From: Flavobacterium anhuiense
GTDB lineage: Bacteria; Bacteroidota; Bacteroidia; Flavobacteriales; Flavobacteriaceae
Length of the DNA stretch: 64,000 nucleotides
Assembly: GCF_900101855.1 (NCBI RefSeq)
Contig: NZ_FMVC01000005.1
Location: 248,001 to 312,000, forward strand
Direction: 5' to 3'
The stretch's first letter is position 1. Each line of letters opens with the position of its first letter. The translations under genes were made by a program, and so were the position numbers. Below the pieces are notes generated by a model. That model was not told where the DNA came from. It searched no databases and worked only from the letters and a program-made list of their open reading frames with translations. Of this stretch, positions 8,652 through 18,011 are shown in pieces.

Positions 8652-11600
8652 TTATGTATTGGCTAAATTGTTTTCAGTAATCTCACAAGCCCTACGCACT
8701 TCCTGTACAGTAGCAGGAGCATCTAGTCGAAATAGTGGAGATAATCCACGCTCTACTCTTGAGGCTCTTATGGCATCTTTTATGGCAAAGAAGACACTGT
8801 TGGCTAGCACTAAAGGAGGTTCACCGACCTCTTTGGCAGAAAATATCTGGTTAGGATCTTCAGGTATGCTTTGAACAGATTTTTCATCCCTTGGAAAAAG
8901 ATAGGTGTTCATTTCTAACGGAATTGTAGTTATAGCAGGAATTTTGTAACGCCATGTATTGGTTGAATTTAATCTTCCGATGTCTGGACCGTCTGTTTCT
9001 GATACTAATTTTTCAGTTAATAAATATCCGATTCCCTGAACAAAAGCGCCTTCAATCTGGCCTATGTCAATAGCAGGATTCATACTCCATCCCATATCAT
9101 AAATAATATCAGAGCTTATGATTTTTACTTCTCCTGTGAGGATATCTACTTCGGTAACAGAACAGGCAACAGAATAGGTGAAGCCCACAAAGGAATCAAC
9201 ACCGCCGCCAAGCGAAGCATCTTTTATACGTTCTATGCCTGGAATATTCGGCTGGTCTTTTTCAGTTTTAAATGTCATGGCTGGAATCTGTATTTCGCCA
9301 CCTTTTATTTTAGCATTAAAAGTAGCAATAAGATTTACCCTTTGAGAGGCGGCCAAACTGATTAGGTTTTGCCATATCATAGATTTATTTCCCTGTTTTG
9401 GGTCAATTTTTTTGGCCCAGCCTTTATTTTCACCTGCGCCGTAATTCCAAAAATCTATATTTTTATTTTTGCACCATTCTTCGCCATTTTCATTTAGCAT
9501 CTGATAGCCAAATTCCATAAGCCTAGATCGCATTTCCTCGCAGGTTTGTTTTACGGCTTCGCATGAATAAGGAGTTCCTGTAGAACCTCCCGTACTTGTT
9601 GGATTCGGAGTGATGCTTGTATTTACATTGTCAATAAAAATCATCTCCATCGGAATTCCTAAGACATAGGAAGCTACCTGCTGTGCTTGAGTAACTAAGC
9701 CTTGTCCAATTTCAACACCTCCCTGATGGATTACTACGGTTCCGTCGGCTGGATTAATGGCCACAATAGCAGCTGATTGTTCCAGCATAAGCAGATTATA
9801 TCCTGACCCATATTTTACAGGAATCATAGAAATACCTCTTTTAAACCATTTGTTTTCTTTATTGAATTTTTGGACATCTGCATATTTAGCTTCAAAATTT
9901 GAAACTTCTTTAGCGTATGCCCATACCTGTTTCATATAGCAGTAAGTAAGCGCCTGACCAAATGGAGTCACATCACCACGGTCGTAAAGATTTTTTTCAC
10001 GCAGATCTTCAGGTCTCATGCCAATAGAAACAGCGGCATCATCAATAGCATTTTCTACAATATTTTTTCCTTGTACATCTCCAAAGGCACGCATCGCTGT
10101 GCTAGGAGCGGTATTGGTTCTGCATACATCAATCTGGCTTTCGAAATTTTTAATTTTATAAGCATTATCTGTGCGCAGTTGGATGCAATTGGATACGATG
10201 AAGGAACAGTCATAGAAAGCACCGCCATCTCCCCACATTTTAAGCTGGAAACCATGAAGAATTCCTTTGTTTTCAGGTTTATATTCACCAGTATCTACGG
10301 CAATTTCGTATTCACCATAATATGCATGGCGTTTCCCGATCATGGCAGTATCTTCGTCACGTGGCATGGCTATTCTGACAGGCTTTTTCACCGCTTTCGC
10401 AGCAACCGCAGCAGGTCCAGCCACAAAGCGCGTTTGTTCGGTTTTTCCTCCAAATCCTCCTCCAACGGGCGGAACATTTATTTCTACTTGGTGATGGTAC
10501 ATGGCTAATGCCGAGGCAACCGTATCATGCATTCCGCCTGGACTTTGTACAGATGGCTGCACTTTTATTCGGCCTTCGTCTACAGGAGTTGCAATACAGG
10601 CTTGCGGTTCCATATAAAAATGAGCTTGTCCACCACAAAGCTGTGAAGAAGTAACCACTGTACACGGGATATTGTCTACATTCTCTTTTCTTTTGGTTAT
10701 GGATTGTTCACGTATTAGAGTTTCAATTTTAGTGGGATGTTCTTTCACCCAATCAAACTGGCTTCCTGGTCGCGTTATCTTCCAGATATGTGATATAAAC
10801 GGGGTTGAAGTAGGCGCATCGGGAAAGATGCTTTCTTTTTTTATCGCTTCAAGAAAATCGAATATAGGTTCACTCCATTTTCCTGTCCAAGGAGTTCCAG
10901 GTTTTGTATATTGAACATATTTTTCAGAAACCTCTGTGGCAATTCTGATTGCTTCCTGTTCGTTTGAGGCAAGTACCATAGCAATAGATTGACCAACATA
11001 ACTCACTAATTCTTCTGCAAAAAGCGGCTGGTCATTTCCCATTCCCTGATAATTACGGCCTCCGTTTTTAACGTTTTCATGAGTAATAATATCGCTAAAA
11101 GCAGGAAATTCCTTTTTAAGATGTACTCGTAATTCTTCAATTTCGACTTTTTTGCCATTCACTGCGAAAGAATAATTCATCAGGGCTTTTCGGCTTTGCA
11201 CAAATGCTCCGTTTAATGTTTGTGGAGGCACAGGAAGCTCATGTGTGTAATGAATCTGTCCTGAAGTTTGGTACATGGCCGTAACTTTGATATAAGGCTG
11301 TGCCACTGGCGCTTTGTAATCTTGTGTTTTATATTTTTGAACGCCATCACTTGCAGGCCATTTGTTCCATTTGTTTTCTGCCGAAGAAATCAGGTTTTCT
11401 GGGATTTTAGCTCCTTTAGCAATTAAAGCGTTAATGATTGATTTGTAAAAAAAGGATACGGCCAATTGTGTTCGGTATTCTTTCGTGAAATCTTCATTCG
11501 GAACTTCTTTCATGCGTTCGTCCTGAAGATCTAGTTCTTTTCGCACTTCTTTTGCCAGAATTGCTGAAAGTGTAGCAGCGTCTTTAAGCTCTAGCTTTAT

Positions 11601-13235
11601 ATTTATCATCGCTTTTTCAGTCTCTGTTGCTCTCCACGGATAAGGAGCAATACCTCCAAGTGCAATTACTGCCGACTCCGTAATATACTGATCGCTAATT
11701 TTGAAGCTGGTCGTAGCATTGACAATACTGTGAGCGTTTACTTCACGAAGTGCTACTTTTTGAGCAAATACAATAGCATTAGAGTCTTTTAACGAAATTT
11801 CATATGAGCTAAGAACAATAGTATCAGCAAGTTTTGAATCTGTTTTTATTGCTTCTAAAAGTTCTTCTGCCGTTTTTGCATACGCTTTAAATTGGCCATT
11901 TTTCTCTAATTGGAAATAGCTGATTTTTACATTTAAAGCAAACAAGACAGTGAAAAGGTCTGACGGAAATGGTTCGCCTGTGCCTTTTGGAATATGTTTT
12001 AGAACTAGCATCGTGTTTCCGCCAATTGTGGCAGCATTACGTACTATTCGCCCAGCGGTTCTGCGAGCCATATAGTCTAATGCTTCAAGTGCTGTAACAT
12101 CCGATTGGGATTTCTTTTTAATGTCTTGCCCAGTTTCAATGTACTTAGAAAGTATTTCAATAAAGCTGCTATAAGTGGTGCTGGCTGATAGCAGAATGTG
12201 ATCTTCAGTTATTTTATTTCTCTCGTTTAATTCGGGAATGAAGCGAATATCAGCGTAAAAAGTACTTGGCAGATACTCGTTTTTATAAATTCCGTAAGAG
12301 GTATTTGCATGTACCAATCTAACGTCGTGGTTTTCTTTTAAAATTTCTGCGAGTTCCTGTAGTGTAGTCGGAGCAGCCCATCGATTGGTTGAAACGCCTA
12401 TAGCCGAATTTTGGGCTTCTTTTGGGAAAGGTATTTCTAATTTGCCTGGTAATTGAGCTTTACCCACAGGATCAAGCATGCAGGGCATCCTCTTTTCCTC
12501 ATCATCCTTACTCCAATCAGAAGCAAAAGTTTTCATTCCCGTAAGGATTGATCGATATCCTGTGCATCGGCATAAATTACCGTCAAAGGCTTGTTCGATT
12601 TCTTTTTTGGTTGCTTTTTTGTTATTGATTATGAATTCTGACATATTCATCACAAATCCTACGCTGCAATAACCACATTGGCTGCCGTTATTAAGCGCCA
12701 ATTGATATGCGACTGGGTTTATTCCTGTATGCGTCTCTTCAGATGGAAAATCAGAAATATTCTTTATAAGTTTTATGTCAGCAGCACTGGATCCATCTTT
12801 AGTGGCTCGGGCAACTTTTTTTAGAACAGCAAGATGTTTTTCTTCAGCTTGTTTTTCAGCCTCTTCTAATACAGGAGAATAATCTTCGCCTAACGGAGCA
12901 GGCATGCGTGTTGAGCTGGTTTTTTGGACAAAATGCTCTGGATCGGGCTTACGGGCTGCACCTGTTCCTTCGATAGTGGTAATAGAAAGTCCTCCTATAG
13001 AACATACTGGCCTAAGGCAGGAGTTTATTGCCAGATGGTTGGGTTTCTTTTCCTGATTATCCCATTCTGACAAGATAACTGTACATCCGCCACAGCCCCC
13101 TTGTCCACATGGTTTCTTTGGTCCGCAGAGCGCTACTTCGGGAGATCTTAAATAATCAATTAAAAGTAAATCGGGAGAAGGATTTTCTATAATCGTGGGT
13201 TTCCCATTTAAAAAGAAATTTACCGTGTTTTTCAT
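8652..13235 (-). CDS. Xanthine dehydrogenase-family molybdoenzyme, single-chain 2Fe-2S/FAD/Mo
   Basis: 1527 residues in one chain. Plant-type [2Fe-2S] ligands are C43, C48, C51 and C73 ('CGQGGCGGC'). The second cluster is in 'GSQCGYCSVGF' and 'GNLCRCTGYR'. An FAD domain follows ('RIVRNAATIGGN'). The Mo-pterin domain holds 'PPVGGGFGGKTEQ' (about residues 920-935) and the catalytic glutamate E1472 in 'EVGEPPL'. About 90 extra residues, partly charged, separate the two cluster domains. Bacterial family members are often split into two or three subunits, whereas this has eukaryote-like domain order. No twin-arginine signal is visible. The adjacent haem lipoprotein suggests a non-NAD acceptor; xanthine, aldehyde or another heterocycle could be the substrate. 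Confidence 0.9.
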   Translation of the reverse strand: MKNTVNFFLNGKPTIIENPSPDLLLIDYLRSPEVALCGPKKPCGQGGCGGCTVILSEWDNQEKKPNHLAINSCLRPVCSIGGLSITTIEGTGAARKPDPEHFVQKTSSTRMPAPLGEDYSPVLEEAEKQAEEKHLAVLKKVARATKDGSSAADIKLIKNISDFPSEETHTGINPVAYQLALNNGSQCGYCSVGFVMNMSEFIINNKKATKKEIEQAFDGNLCRCTGYRSILTGMKTFASDWSKDDEEKRMPCMLDPVGKAQLPGKLEIPFPKEAQNSAIGVSTNRWAAPTTLQELAEILKENHDVRLVHANTSYGIYKNEYLPSTFYADIRFIPELNERNKITEDHILLSASTTYSSFIEILSKYIETGQDIKKKSQSDVTALEALDYMARRTAGRIVRNAATIGGNTMLVLKHIPKGTGEPFPSDLFTVLFALNVKISYFQLEKNGQFKAYAKTAEELLEAIKTDSKLADTIVLSSYEISLKDSNAIVFAQKVALREVNAHSIVNATTSFKISDQYITESAVIALGGIAPYPWRATETEKAMINIKLELKDAATLSAILAKEVRKELDLQDERMKEVPNEDFTKEYRTQLAVSFFYKSIINALIAKGAKIPENLISSAENKWNKWPASDGVQKYKTQDYKAPVAQPYIKVTAMYQTSGQIHYTHELPVPPQTLNGAFVQSRKALMNYSFAVNGKKVEIEELRVHLKKEFPAFSDIITHENVKNGGRNYQGMGNDQPLFAEELVSYVGQSIAMVLASNEQEAIRIATEVSEKYVQYTKPGTPWTGKWSEPIFDFLEAIKKESIFPDAPTSTPFISHIWKITRPGSQFDWVKEHPTKIETLIREQSITKRKENVDNIPCTVVTSSQLCGGQAHFYMEPQACIATPVDEGRIKVQPSVQSPGGMHDTVASALAMYHHQVEINVPPVGGGFGGKTEQTRFVAGPAAVAAKAVKKPVRIAMPRDEDTAMIGKRHAYYGEYEIAVDTGEYKPENKGILHGFQLKMWGDGGAFYDCSFIVSNCIQLRTDNAYKIKNFESQIDVCRTNTAPSTAMRAFGDVQGKNIVENAIDDAAVSIGMRPEDLREKNLYDRGDVTPFGQALTYCYMKQVWAYAKEVSNFEAKYADVQKFNKENKWFKRGISMIPVKYGSGYNLLMLEQSAAIVAINPADGTVVIHQGGVEIGQGLVTQAQQVASYVLGIPMEMIFIDNVNTSITPNPTSTGGSTGTPYSCEAVKQTCEEMRSRLMEFGYQMLNENGEEWCKNKNIDFWNYGAGENKGWAKKIDPKQGNKSMIWQNLISLAASQRVNLIATFNAKIKGGEIQIPAMTFKTEKDQPNIPGIERIKDASLGGGVDSFVGFTYSVACSVTEVDILTGEVKIISSDIIYDMGWSMNPAIDIGQIEGAFVQGIGYLLTEKLVSETDGPDIGRLNSTNTWRYKIPAITTIPLEMNTYLFPRDEKSVQSIPEDPNQIFSAKEVGEPPLVLANSVFFAIKDAIRASRVERGLSPLFRLDAPATVQEVRRACEITENNLANT

Positions 13236-13768
13236 AGTAGCTGAAGAATTGATTTGTTTTTTGATTTTTCTAACTTAAAAAATGAAATAAATCCACATGG
13301 AATTCACCAGTAGCTGAACTGGAAATCTTACATACAGATGTTTTGGCGCAGAGTTTTTTGATGCTATTGAATATTCATGCCTTTTATAGCAGCATTTCAA
13401 TAGGATAGGAGTATAGAAATGGGGATTTTAATAATAGTTTATTTCAGAAGAATATAACAATAGCTTTTGTTTAGAAACATTTGGAGCAGGAATATTATCT
13501 GTAAATATTCGATTATTAAATCATAACAAATGTAAGATGACGTTTGAAATTGCCATCAGGTAGTAATACGTGTTTTTTAAGAGAAACCCTATAAAATGAT
13601 TTTTTAGATTATAAATCAACATCTAATGCAAAGAGAAAATTTAAAGTTTTTCAATCTACTGGGAATTCTATAACATCTGCTTGAAATTAAATACTTTATG
13701 ATTTTTTGCGGTTTGTAACTTTATGATGAAGTTAAAAAAAATGAATATCAATAATAAAAATTAAAGTT
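13236..13768. other. Intergenic region between divergent units
   Basis: About 530 bases, strongly AT-rich, between the minus-strand molybdoenzyme and the plus-strand gene at 13769. It must carry promoters for both directions. I see no convincing Bacteroidota -33/-7 pair, RNA gene or repeat. Confidence 0.5.
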
Positions 13769-13936
13769 ATGGCAGAAATTAAAATTGAAAAGAAGAAGCC
13801 TATCTGGCCATGGATTATAGCCCTGCTTTTGATTGGTGCGATTGTATATTATGTCTTTTTAAGGGACGATCAGATGCAGGATCCGAATAGAACAGAAATC
13901 GAAAATGTTACTCCAGCGGATACCATTGGAAATTAA
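13769..13936 (+). CDS. Small single-pass membrane protein (55 aa)
   Basis: ATG at 13769 encodes 55 residues: a basic N-terminus (MAEIKIEKKKPIWPW), one transmembrane helix (about residues 12-31), and an acidic tail ending TPADTIGN. It precedes the PRC-barrel gene by 19 bases on the same strand, as expected for a two-gene operon. The type (short basic segment, W-rich helix, acidic tail) is common next to PRC-barrel/stress genes in flavobacteria (recollection). Function unknown. Confidence 0.65.
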   Translation: MAEIKIEKKKPIWPWIIALLLIGAIVYYVFLRDDQMQDPNRTEIENVTPADTIGN

Positions 13937-13955
13937 TTATAAAAGCAACAAAAAC

Positions 13956-14468
13956 ATGGAAAATAAAGACAGAAATTTATACAGGCTTGATGAGCTTTCC
14001 GACTATAAAGTAGCTTCTGACTATTCTGATGTCAGGGGATGGAAGATAGTGGATGCGGACAATCGTACAATAGGAACTATTGACAATCTATGGGTGAACA
14101 AAGATATGCAGCGTGTGGTGTATCTAGATGTAAAAGCCGATAAAACCTTAATTGAGGACAGCCAGCGAGAGGTGCATGAAAATATAGCAGATGGAAATGA
14201 AAAGGAATTTATGTACCGTGACGGAGACAGCCATTTGATCATACCAATTGGTTCGGTGAATATTAATAAAGATACGAAGACTGTTATGGCAAGTGGAATC
14301 GGATATGACACATTCAGAAGAACAGGCCGTTTCAATACTCAGCAGCGATTTGACCGAAATTATGAAAGGGCAGTGCTAAGGTCGTACTATCCTGATAATG
14401 ATCCAAGTGTAGGGTATGACGCCGATGACGATACTTTTTACAGTCGTAAGGAATTTGGTGATCGTTAG
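13956..14468 (+). CDS. PRC-barrel domain-containing protein
   Basis: 170 residues from ATG at 13956 (MENKDRNLYRLDEL); the start at 13905 lies within the upstream gene and is rejected. The PRC-barrel core is visible at about residues 20-110 ('DVRGWKIVDADNRTIGTIDN', 'LIIPIGSVNINKDTK'). A Tyr/Asp/Arg-rich tail follows (about 115-170). PRC-barrels in small soluble bacterial proteins are usually linked to stress responses or membrane association. No signal peptide is present, so it should be cytoplasmic. A strong terminator follows. Confidence 0.82.
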   Translation: MENKDRNLYRLDELSDYKVASDYSDVRGWKIVDADNRTIGTIDNLWVNKDMQRVVYLDVKADKTLIEDSQREVHENIADGNEKEFMYRDGDSHLIIPIGSVNINKDTKTVMASGIGYDTFRRTGRFNTQQRFDRNYERAVLRSYYPDNDPSVGYDADDDTFYSRKEFGDR

Positions 14469-14526
14469 ATGGTCAATTACAACCTGAAGGCTTTAAAGCG
14501 AGATTGATTTATGGAGAGGTAATGGC

Positions 14527-14559
14527 AAGACCAGATGTCTAGGATGTCTGGTCTTTTTT
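14527..14559 (+). terminator. Intrinsic terminator after the PRC-barrel gene
   Basis: AAGACCAGA / TCTGGTCTT arms with an 11-base loop followed by a T-run. Good Rho-independent terminator on the plus strand. Confidence 0.85.
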
Positions 14560-14705
14560 GTGCGTGATTTTTTTATAAATGACCAATAAATTGGTTTCAT
14601 TTTATAATTTGAAACATGTTTGGTCTTGTATTTTAGCTGAAAATCAATTCTGTAAGATAACTTTGAAAAGAAATTAGCCATGAACAAATTAAAAAATTAG
14701 AAATT

Positions 14706-15356
14706 ATGAAAAAGTATCATTTATTAGTTACCTTGTTTTTCTTTTCACTGGTGCTTTCAGCGCAAAGCAGCCAATCATTTCTGCTTAACCTCTATGGAGG
14801 GTATACCTTTTCCGATAGAGTAGATTTCGATTCATCTTACGGAAAGGTGGAAGATGGTTTTGAGTGGGGAGCAGGTCTGGAATATTTTATAATGGATAAT
14901 GCTTCAATCGAGTTGAAGTATAACAGGCTCGATACACACATGCCTTTGTATACAAAAGTGCCTTTAAACAATGGTGCTATTGCTCCTGGAACCCAAGTTA
15001 ATGCGGGCGATGATAAAGGCGCTATCAATTACATACTGGCAGATTATACGTATTATTTTGGCTCAAGCTCCCAGAAAGCGCTTCCTTTTCTTGGTGCAGG
15101 TTTAGGGGTGTCAATTCTTGAAACGCCAAAAAGCGGTAACGGAACTTATTTTGCTTGGGAGATTAAGGGCGGTGTGAAAATAAAAACCGATTCGCCGGTA
15201 TCGATTAATCTTCATGCCTATTTGCAGTCTATGTCAGCAGCTGTTGGATATGATTACTATTGGGATTACTACTGGGGTCCAGTAGCAGTCACTGATTATG
15301 CATCAACATTTCAATTTGGTCTTGGCGCTTCGCTAAGCTACGATTTCAGTAAATAA
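14706..15356 (+). CDS. Outer-membrane beta-barrel protein
   Basis: 216 residues with a signal peptide (MKKYHLLVTLFFFSLVLSAQ). Strands alternate in OmpA/OmpW style: 'LNLYGGYTFSDRVDF', 'GAGLEYFIMDNASIELKYNR', 'LADYTYYFG', 'ALPFLGAGLGVSI', and the C-terminus 'FQFGLGASLSYDFSK'. It is a small barrel of about eight strands in the outer membrane, role not inferable. Own transcription unit between terminators. Confidence 0.78.
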   Translation: MKKYHLLVTLFFFSLVLSAQSSQSFLLNLYGGYTFSDRVDFDSSYGKVEDGFEWGAGLEYFIMDNASIELKYNRLDTHMPLYTKVPLNNGAIAPGTQVNAGDDKGAINYILADYTYYFGSSSQKALPFLGAGLGVSILETPKSGNGTYFAWEIKGGVKIKTDSPVSINLHAYLQSMSAAVGYDYYWDYYWGPVAVTDYASTFQFGLGASLSYDFSK

Positions 15357-15380
15357 TAGTCAGCATAAAAACATTTTAAC

Positions 15381-15413
15381 AAAAGCCTTGGGAACTTCCA
15401 AGGCTTTTGTTTT
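15381..15413 (+). terminator. Intrinsic terminator after the beta-barrel gene
   Basis: AAAAGCCTTGG / CCAAGGCTTTT arms, six-base loop, then a T-rich tail, 25 bases after the stop. Confidence 0.85.
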
Positions 15414-15440
15414 TGCGCTAAATATGATTGTTAATCATGA

Positions 15441-15471
15441 AGACAGATATTTTGATATCTGTCTTTTTTTT
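15441..15471 (+). terminator. Second terminator in tandem
   Basis: AGACAGATAT / ATATCTGTCT arms with a four-base loop followed by eight T. It stands only about 30 bases after the previous terminator, insulating the permease gene from read-through. Confidence 0.8.
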
Positions 15472-15657
15472 GATTTTAATTCTTTTTCCGAATCCTGTAT
15501 TGCAGTTTGCTTAAAACAAAAAAAAGAAGTTTCAAAATTTCTTAGAATTGATAGGCGTGATACAATTTTGAGTATAGCTTTGTACGATTCCTTTTTTAAC
15601 CTATCTTCGCTTTTTATAGATTTCTGAAAAACATTTAACTCCTTTAAAACCTAATTT

Positions 15658-17082
15658 GTGGAAAAAAATCATGAAGACGCAGAAGAGAATCAGCTTAAAC
15701 GTGGGCTGACTAACCGTCACATTCAGTTAATTGCTTTAGGCGGATCAATAGGAACAGGCCTTTTTTTGGGCATTGGTCCAGCGGCTGTATTAGCAGGGCC
15801 ATCTGTTATCTTAGGATATGCTATTGCTGGAATTATAGCCTTTTTTATTATGAGACAACTTGGTGAAATGGTTGTTGAAGAACCTGTTTCAGGAAGCTTT
15901 AGCTATTTTGCCTATAAATATTGTGGTTCTTTTGCAGGTTTTGCATCAGGTTGGAATTATTGGATTTTATACATCTTAGTTAGTATGGCTGAACTTACAG
16001 CCATCGGGGTTTATGTGCAGTTTTGGTGGCCTGAAATTCCGCTGTGGGCATCCAGTTTATTTTTCTTTCTGGTTATTAATGCTTTGAATTTTGCCTCGGT
16101 AAAAGTGTACGGAGAAACCGAATTTTGGTTTTCTATTATAAAAGTTGTTGCAATTATTGCTATGATACTTTTTGGAACGTACTTGCTCGTAAGTGGAACA
16201 GGAGGAGAGCAGGCTACGATTCATAATTTGTATAACGATGGGGGATTCTTTCCAAAAGGCATTTTTGAAAAAACTTCAAATGGCAGTTTTCAAGGTTTAT
16301 TAGCTGCAATGGCATTAATTATGTTCTCCTTTGGAGGTTTAGAATTAATTGGAATTACTGCAGCTGAGGCAGAAAATCCAGAAAAAAACATTCCAAAAGC
16401 GACCAATCAGGTTATCTATAGAATTCTTATATTTTATGTTGGGGCATTGGTAATTTTGTTTGCTTTGTCACCTTGGAAACAAATCACTACAGATAGCAGT
16501 CCGTTTGTTATGGTTTTTCAAAATTTAAACGGAATGGAATTTGAGTTGTTTGGCAACAAAATATATTTTACAAGCCTTATTGCTAATGTGCTTAATTTGA
16601 TTGTATTAACTGCCGCCTTGTCTGTATATAATAGTAGTGTATACAGCAACTCACGTATGTTATTTGGTTTAGCAGATCAGGGCAGTGCTCCTAAATTTTT
16701 GAAGAAGCTAAACAAACACTCAGTGCCAATTAATGCGATTTTAATTTCTTCGTGTTTTGCGGCTATCTGTATTTTAATAAACAAATTAATGCCAGAAGAA
16801 GCTTTTGGCATTTTAATGTCTTTGGTCGTTTCTTGTTTAGTGATTAACTGGGTTATGATATCGTATACGCATCTACAATTTAGACGTGCAAAAGACAGGG
16901 AAAATACAAAAACTAAGTTTGCATCGATATTTTATCCGATAAGCAATTACATCTGTTTTATTTTTTTGTTGGGTATTTTATTTATCATGTGGATGACGGA
17001 TATGAAGTTATCTGTAGAATTAATTCCAATTTGGCTGGGTATTCTTTTTGTATTTTATAAAGTTTATAAAACTAAAAAATAA
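15658..17082 (+). CDS. Amino acid permease (APC superfamily, AAT type)
   Basis: 474 residues with twelve predicted membrane helices. The start is GTG at 15658; no in-frame ATG precedes the conserved 'LKRGLTNRHIQLIALGGSIGTG' region, which is the AAT-family N-terminal signature. 'FSFGGLELIGITAAEAENPEKN' is the second conserved block. These are proton-driven amino acid importers of the inner membrane related to LysP, AroP and CycA. Specificity cannot be read from sequence. Monocistronic by context. Confidence 0.9.
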   Translation: MEKNHEDAEENQLKRGLTNRHIQLIALGGSIGTGLFLGIGPAAVLAGPSVILGYAIAGIIAFFIMRQLGEMVVEEPVSGSFSYFAYKYCGSFAGFASGWNYWILYILVSMAELTAIGVYVQFWWPEIPLWASSLFFFLVINALNFASVKVYGETEFWFSIIKVVAIIAMILFGTYLLVSGTGGEQATIHNLYNDGGFFPKGIFEKTSNGSFQGLLAAMALIMFSFGGLELIGITAAEAENPEKNIPKATNQVIYRILIFYVGALVILFALSPWKQITTDSSPFVMVFQNLNGMEFELFGNKIYFTSLIANVLNLIVLTAALSVYNSSVYSNSRMLFGLADQGSAPKFLKKLNKHSVPINAILISSCFAAICILINKLMPEEAFGILMSLVVSCLVINWVMISYTHLQFRRAKDRENTKTKFASIFYPISNYICFIFLLGILFIMWMTDMKLSVELIPIWLGILFVFYKVYKTKK

Positions 17083-17198
17083 GTAGATTAAATATATTCT
17101 ATTTCATCAGAAATGGAATTATTATCATTTTTAGTATAAAATTTATCTTCATGAGCAGAAGTTAGGCATAATTCAATTTTTTTAGTATTTCAAACTTA

Positions 17199-17918
17199 AT
17201 GGTTTACAGCAAAGAAAACTTTCCAAAAATGTGCTCTGAGCGCAATACTGTCGTTACCGTAGTAATGTATATGCTGTTTGCACTTTTATGCATCGCAATG
17301 ATTGCTTTATTTGTTGGAATTCCATTAGCTCTCCAATTGGAGCATAATAGCCCTTTGTCTAACGGAGAAATGATTTTCAATCTTATCTATTTCCCTTTGC
17401 TGCTTTGGGGCAGTTGGTTACTGTATAAAAATTACCTCCATCAAAAGCAAAAAAAAGTCGTTTTGATTTCTGTAGATCAAGATGGTCTTCATCATCAACA
17501 AGCTGATGGTTCGGTTTACAGTGTTTTATATAAAGAACTCGAGAAGAGCAAAGAGGATTACGTAAGCGATATTGATCGGAAAGTTGGAACAAAATATTCG
17601 CCAGGATATATTTTTGGTTTTAAGAACGGAGTGAAAGTTCCTATTCATTTTTCAACAGCTGAAAATGGATTGTCTTATGTTCCGAAAAATAAATATCAGC
17701 TAATTGCTCATTTTCTGCAAGGTGCTGTTTTATTTTGCCCACATATAAAAATTTCGCCTGCTGTTTATGCTGATAGTTTTATTAATCCCAAAACTTTTGA
17801 ATTTGATAAAAAAGCTCAAAGATTGACATACTTTATAGCTTTTGTACTAGTTATAATTATTCTGCTTGCAATTGATTTGTTTATAAAATATACCAAAGGC
17901 TTTTCGATGCTATTTTAA
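17199..17918 (+). CDS. Hypothetical membrane protein, three helices
   Basis: 239 residues. Two helices near residues 20-48 and 60-75 are followed by a soluble beta-rich domain (about 85-180, 'VVLISVDQDGLHHQQADGSVYSVLY', 'GYIFGFKNGVKVPIHFST') and a C-terminal helix (about 210-230). The layout resembles bacterial PH-like/YcxB-type membrane proteins, but I would not assign it. The neighbouring convergent SusD gene is separated by a bidirectional terminator. Confidence 0.6.
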   Translation: MVYSKENFPKMCSERNTVVTVVMYMLFALLCIAMIALFVGIPLALQLEHNSPLSNGEMIFNLIYFPLLLWGSWLLYKNYLHQKQKKVVLISVDQDGLHHQQADGSVYSVLYKELEKSKEDYVSDIDRKVGTKYSPGYIFGFKNGVKVPIHFSTAENGLSYVPKNKYQLIAHFLQGAVLFCPHIKISPAVYADSFINPKTFEFDKKAQRLTYFIAFVLVIIILLAIDLFIKYTKGFSMLF

Positions 17919-17958
17919 TGTAAATGCGCAGGCAAAAATGACAATTCATTTAAAATAA

Positions 17959-17987
17959 AAACGAGTTAAATGAACTTTAACTCGTTT
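17959..17987. terminator. Bidirectional terminator between convergent genes
   Basis: Perfect 12-bp arms AAACGAGTTAAA / TTTAACTCGTTT with a five-base loop, between the stop codons of the plus-strand gene ending 17918 and the minus-strand susD ending 18012. Confidence 0.82.
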
Positions 17988-18011
17988 CTATCTTCTAATC
18001 TTTTATAAAAA

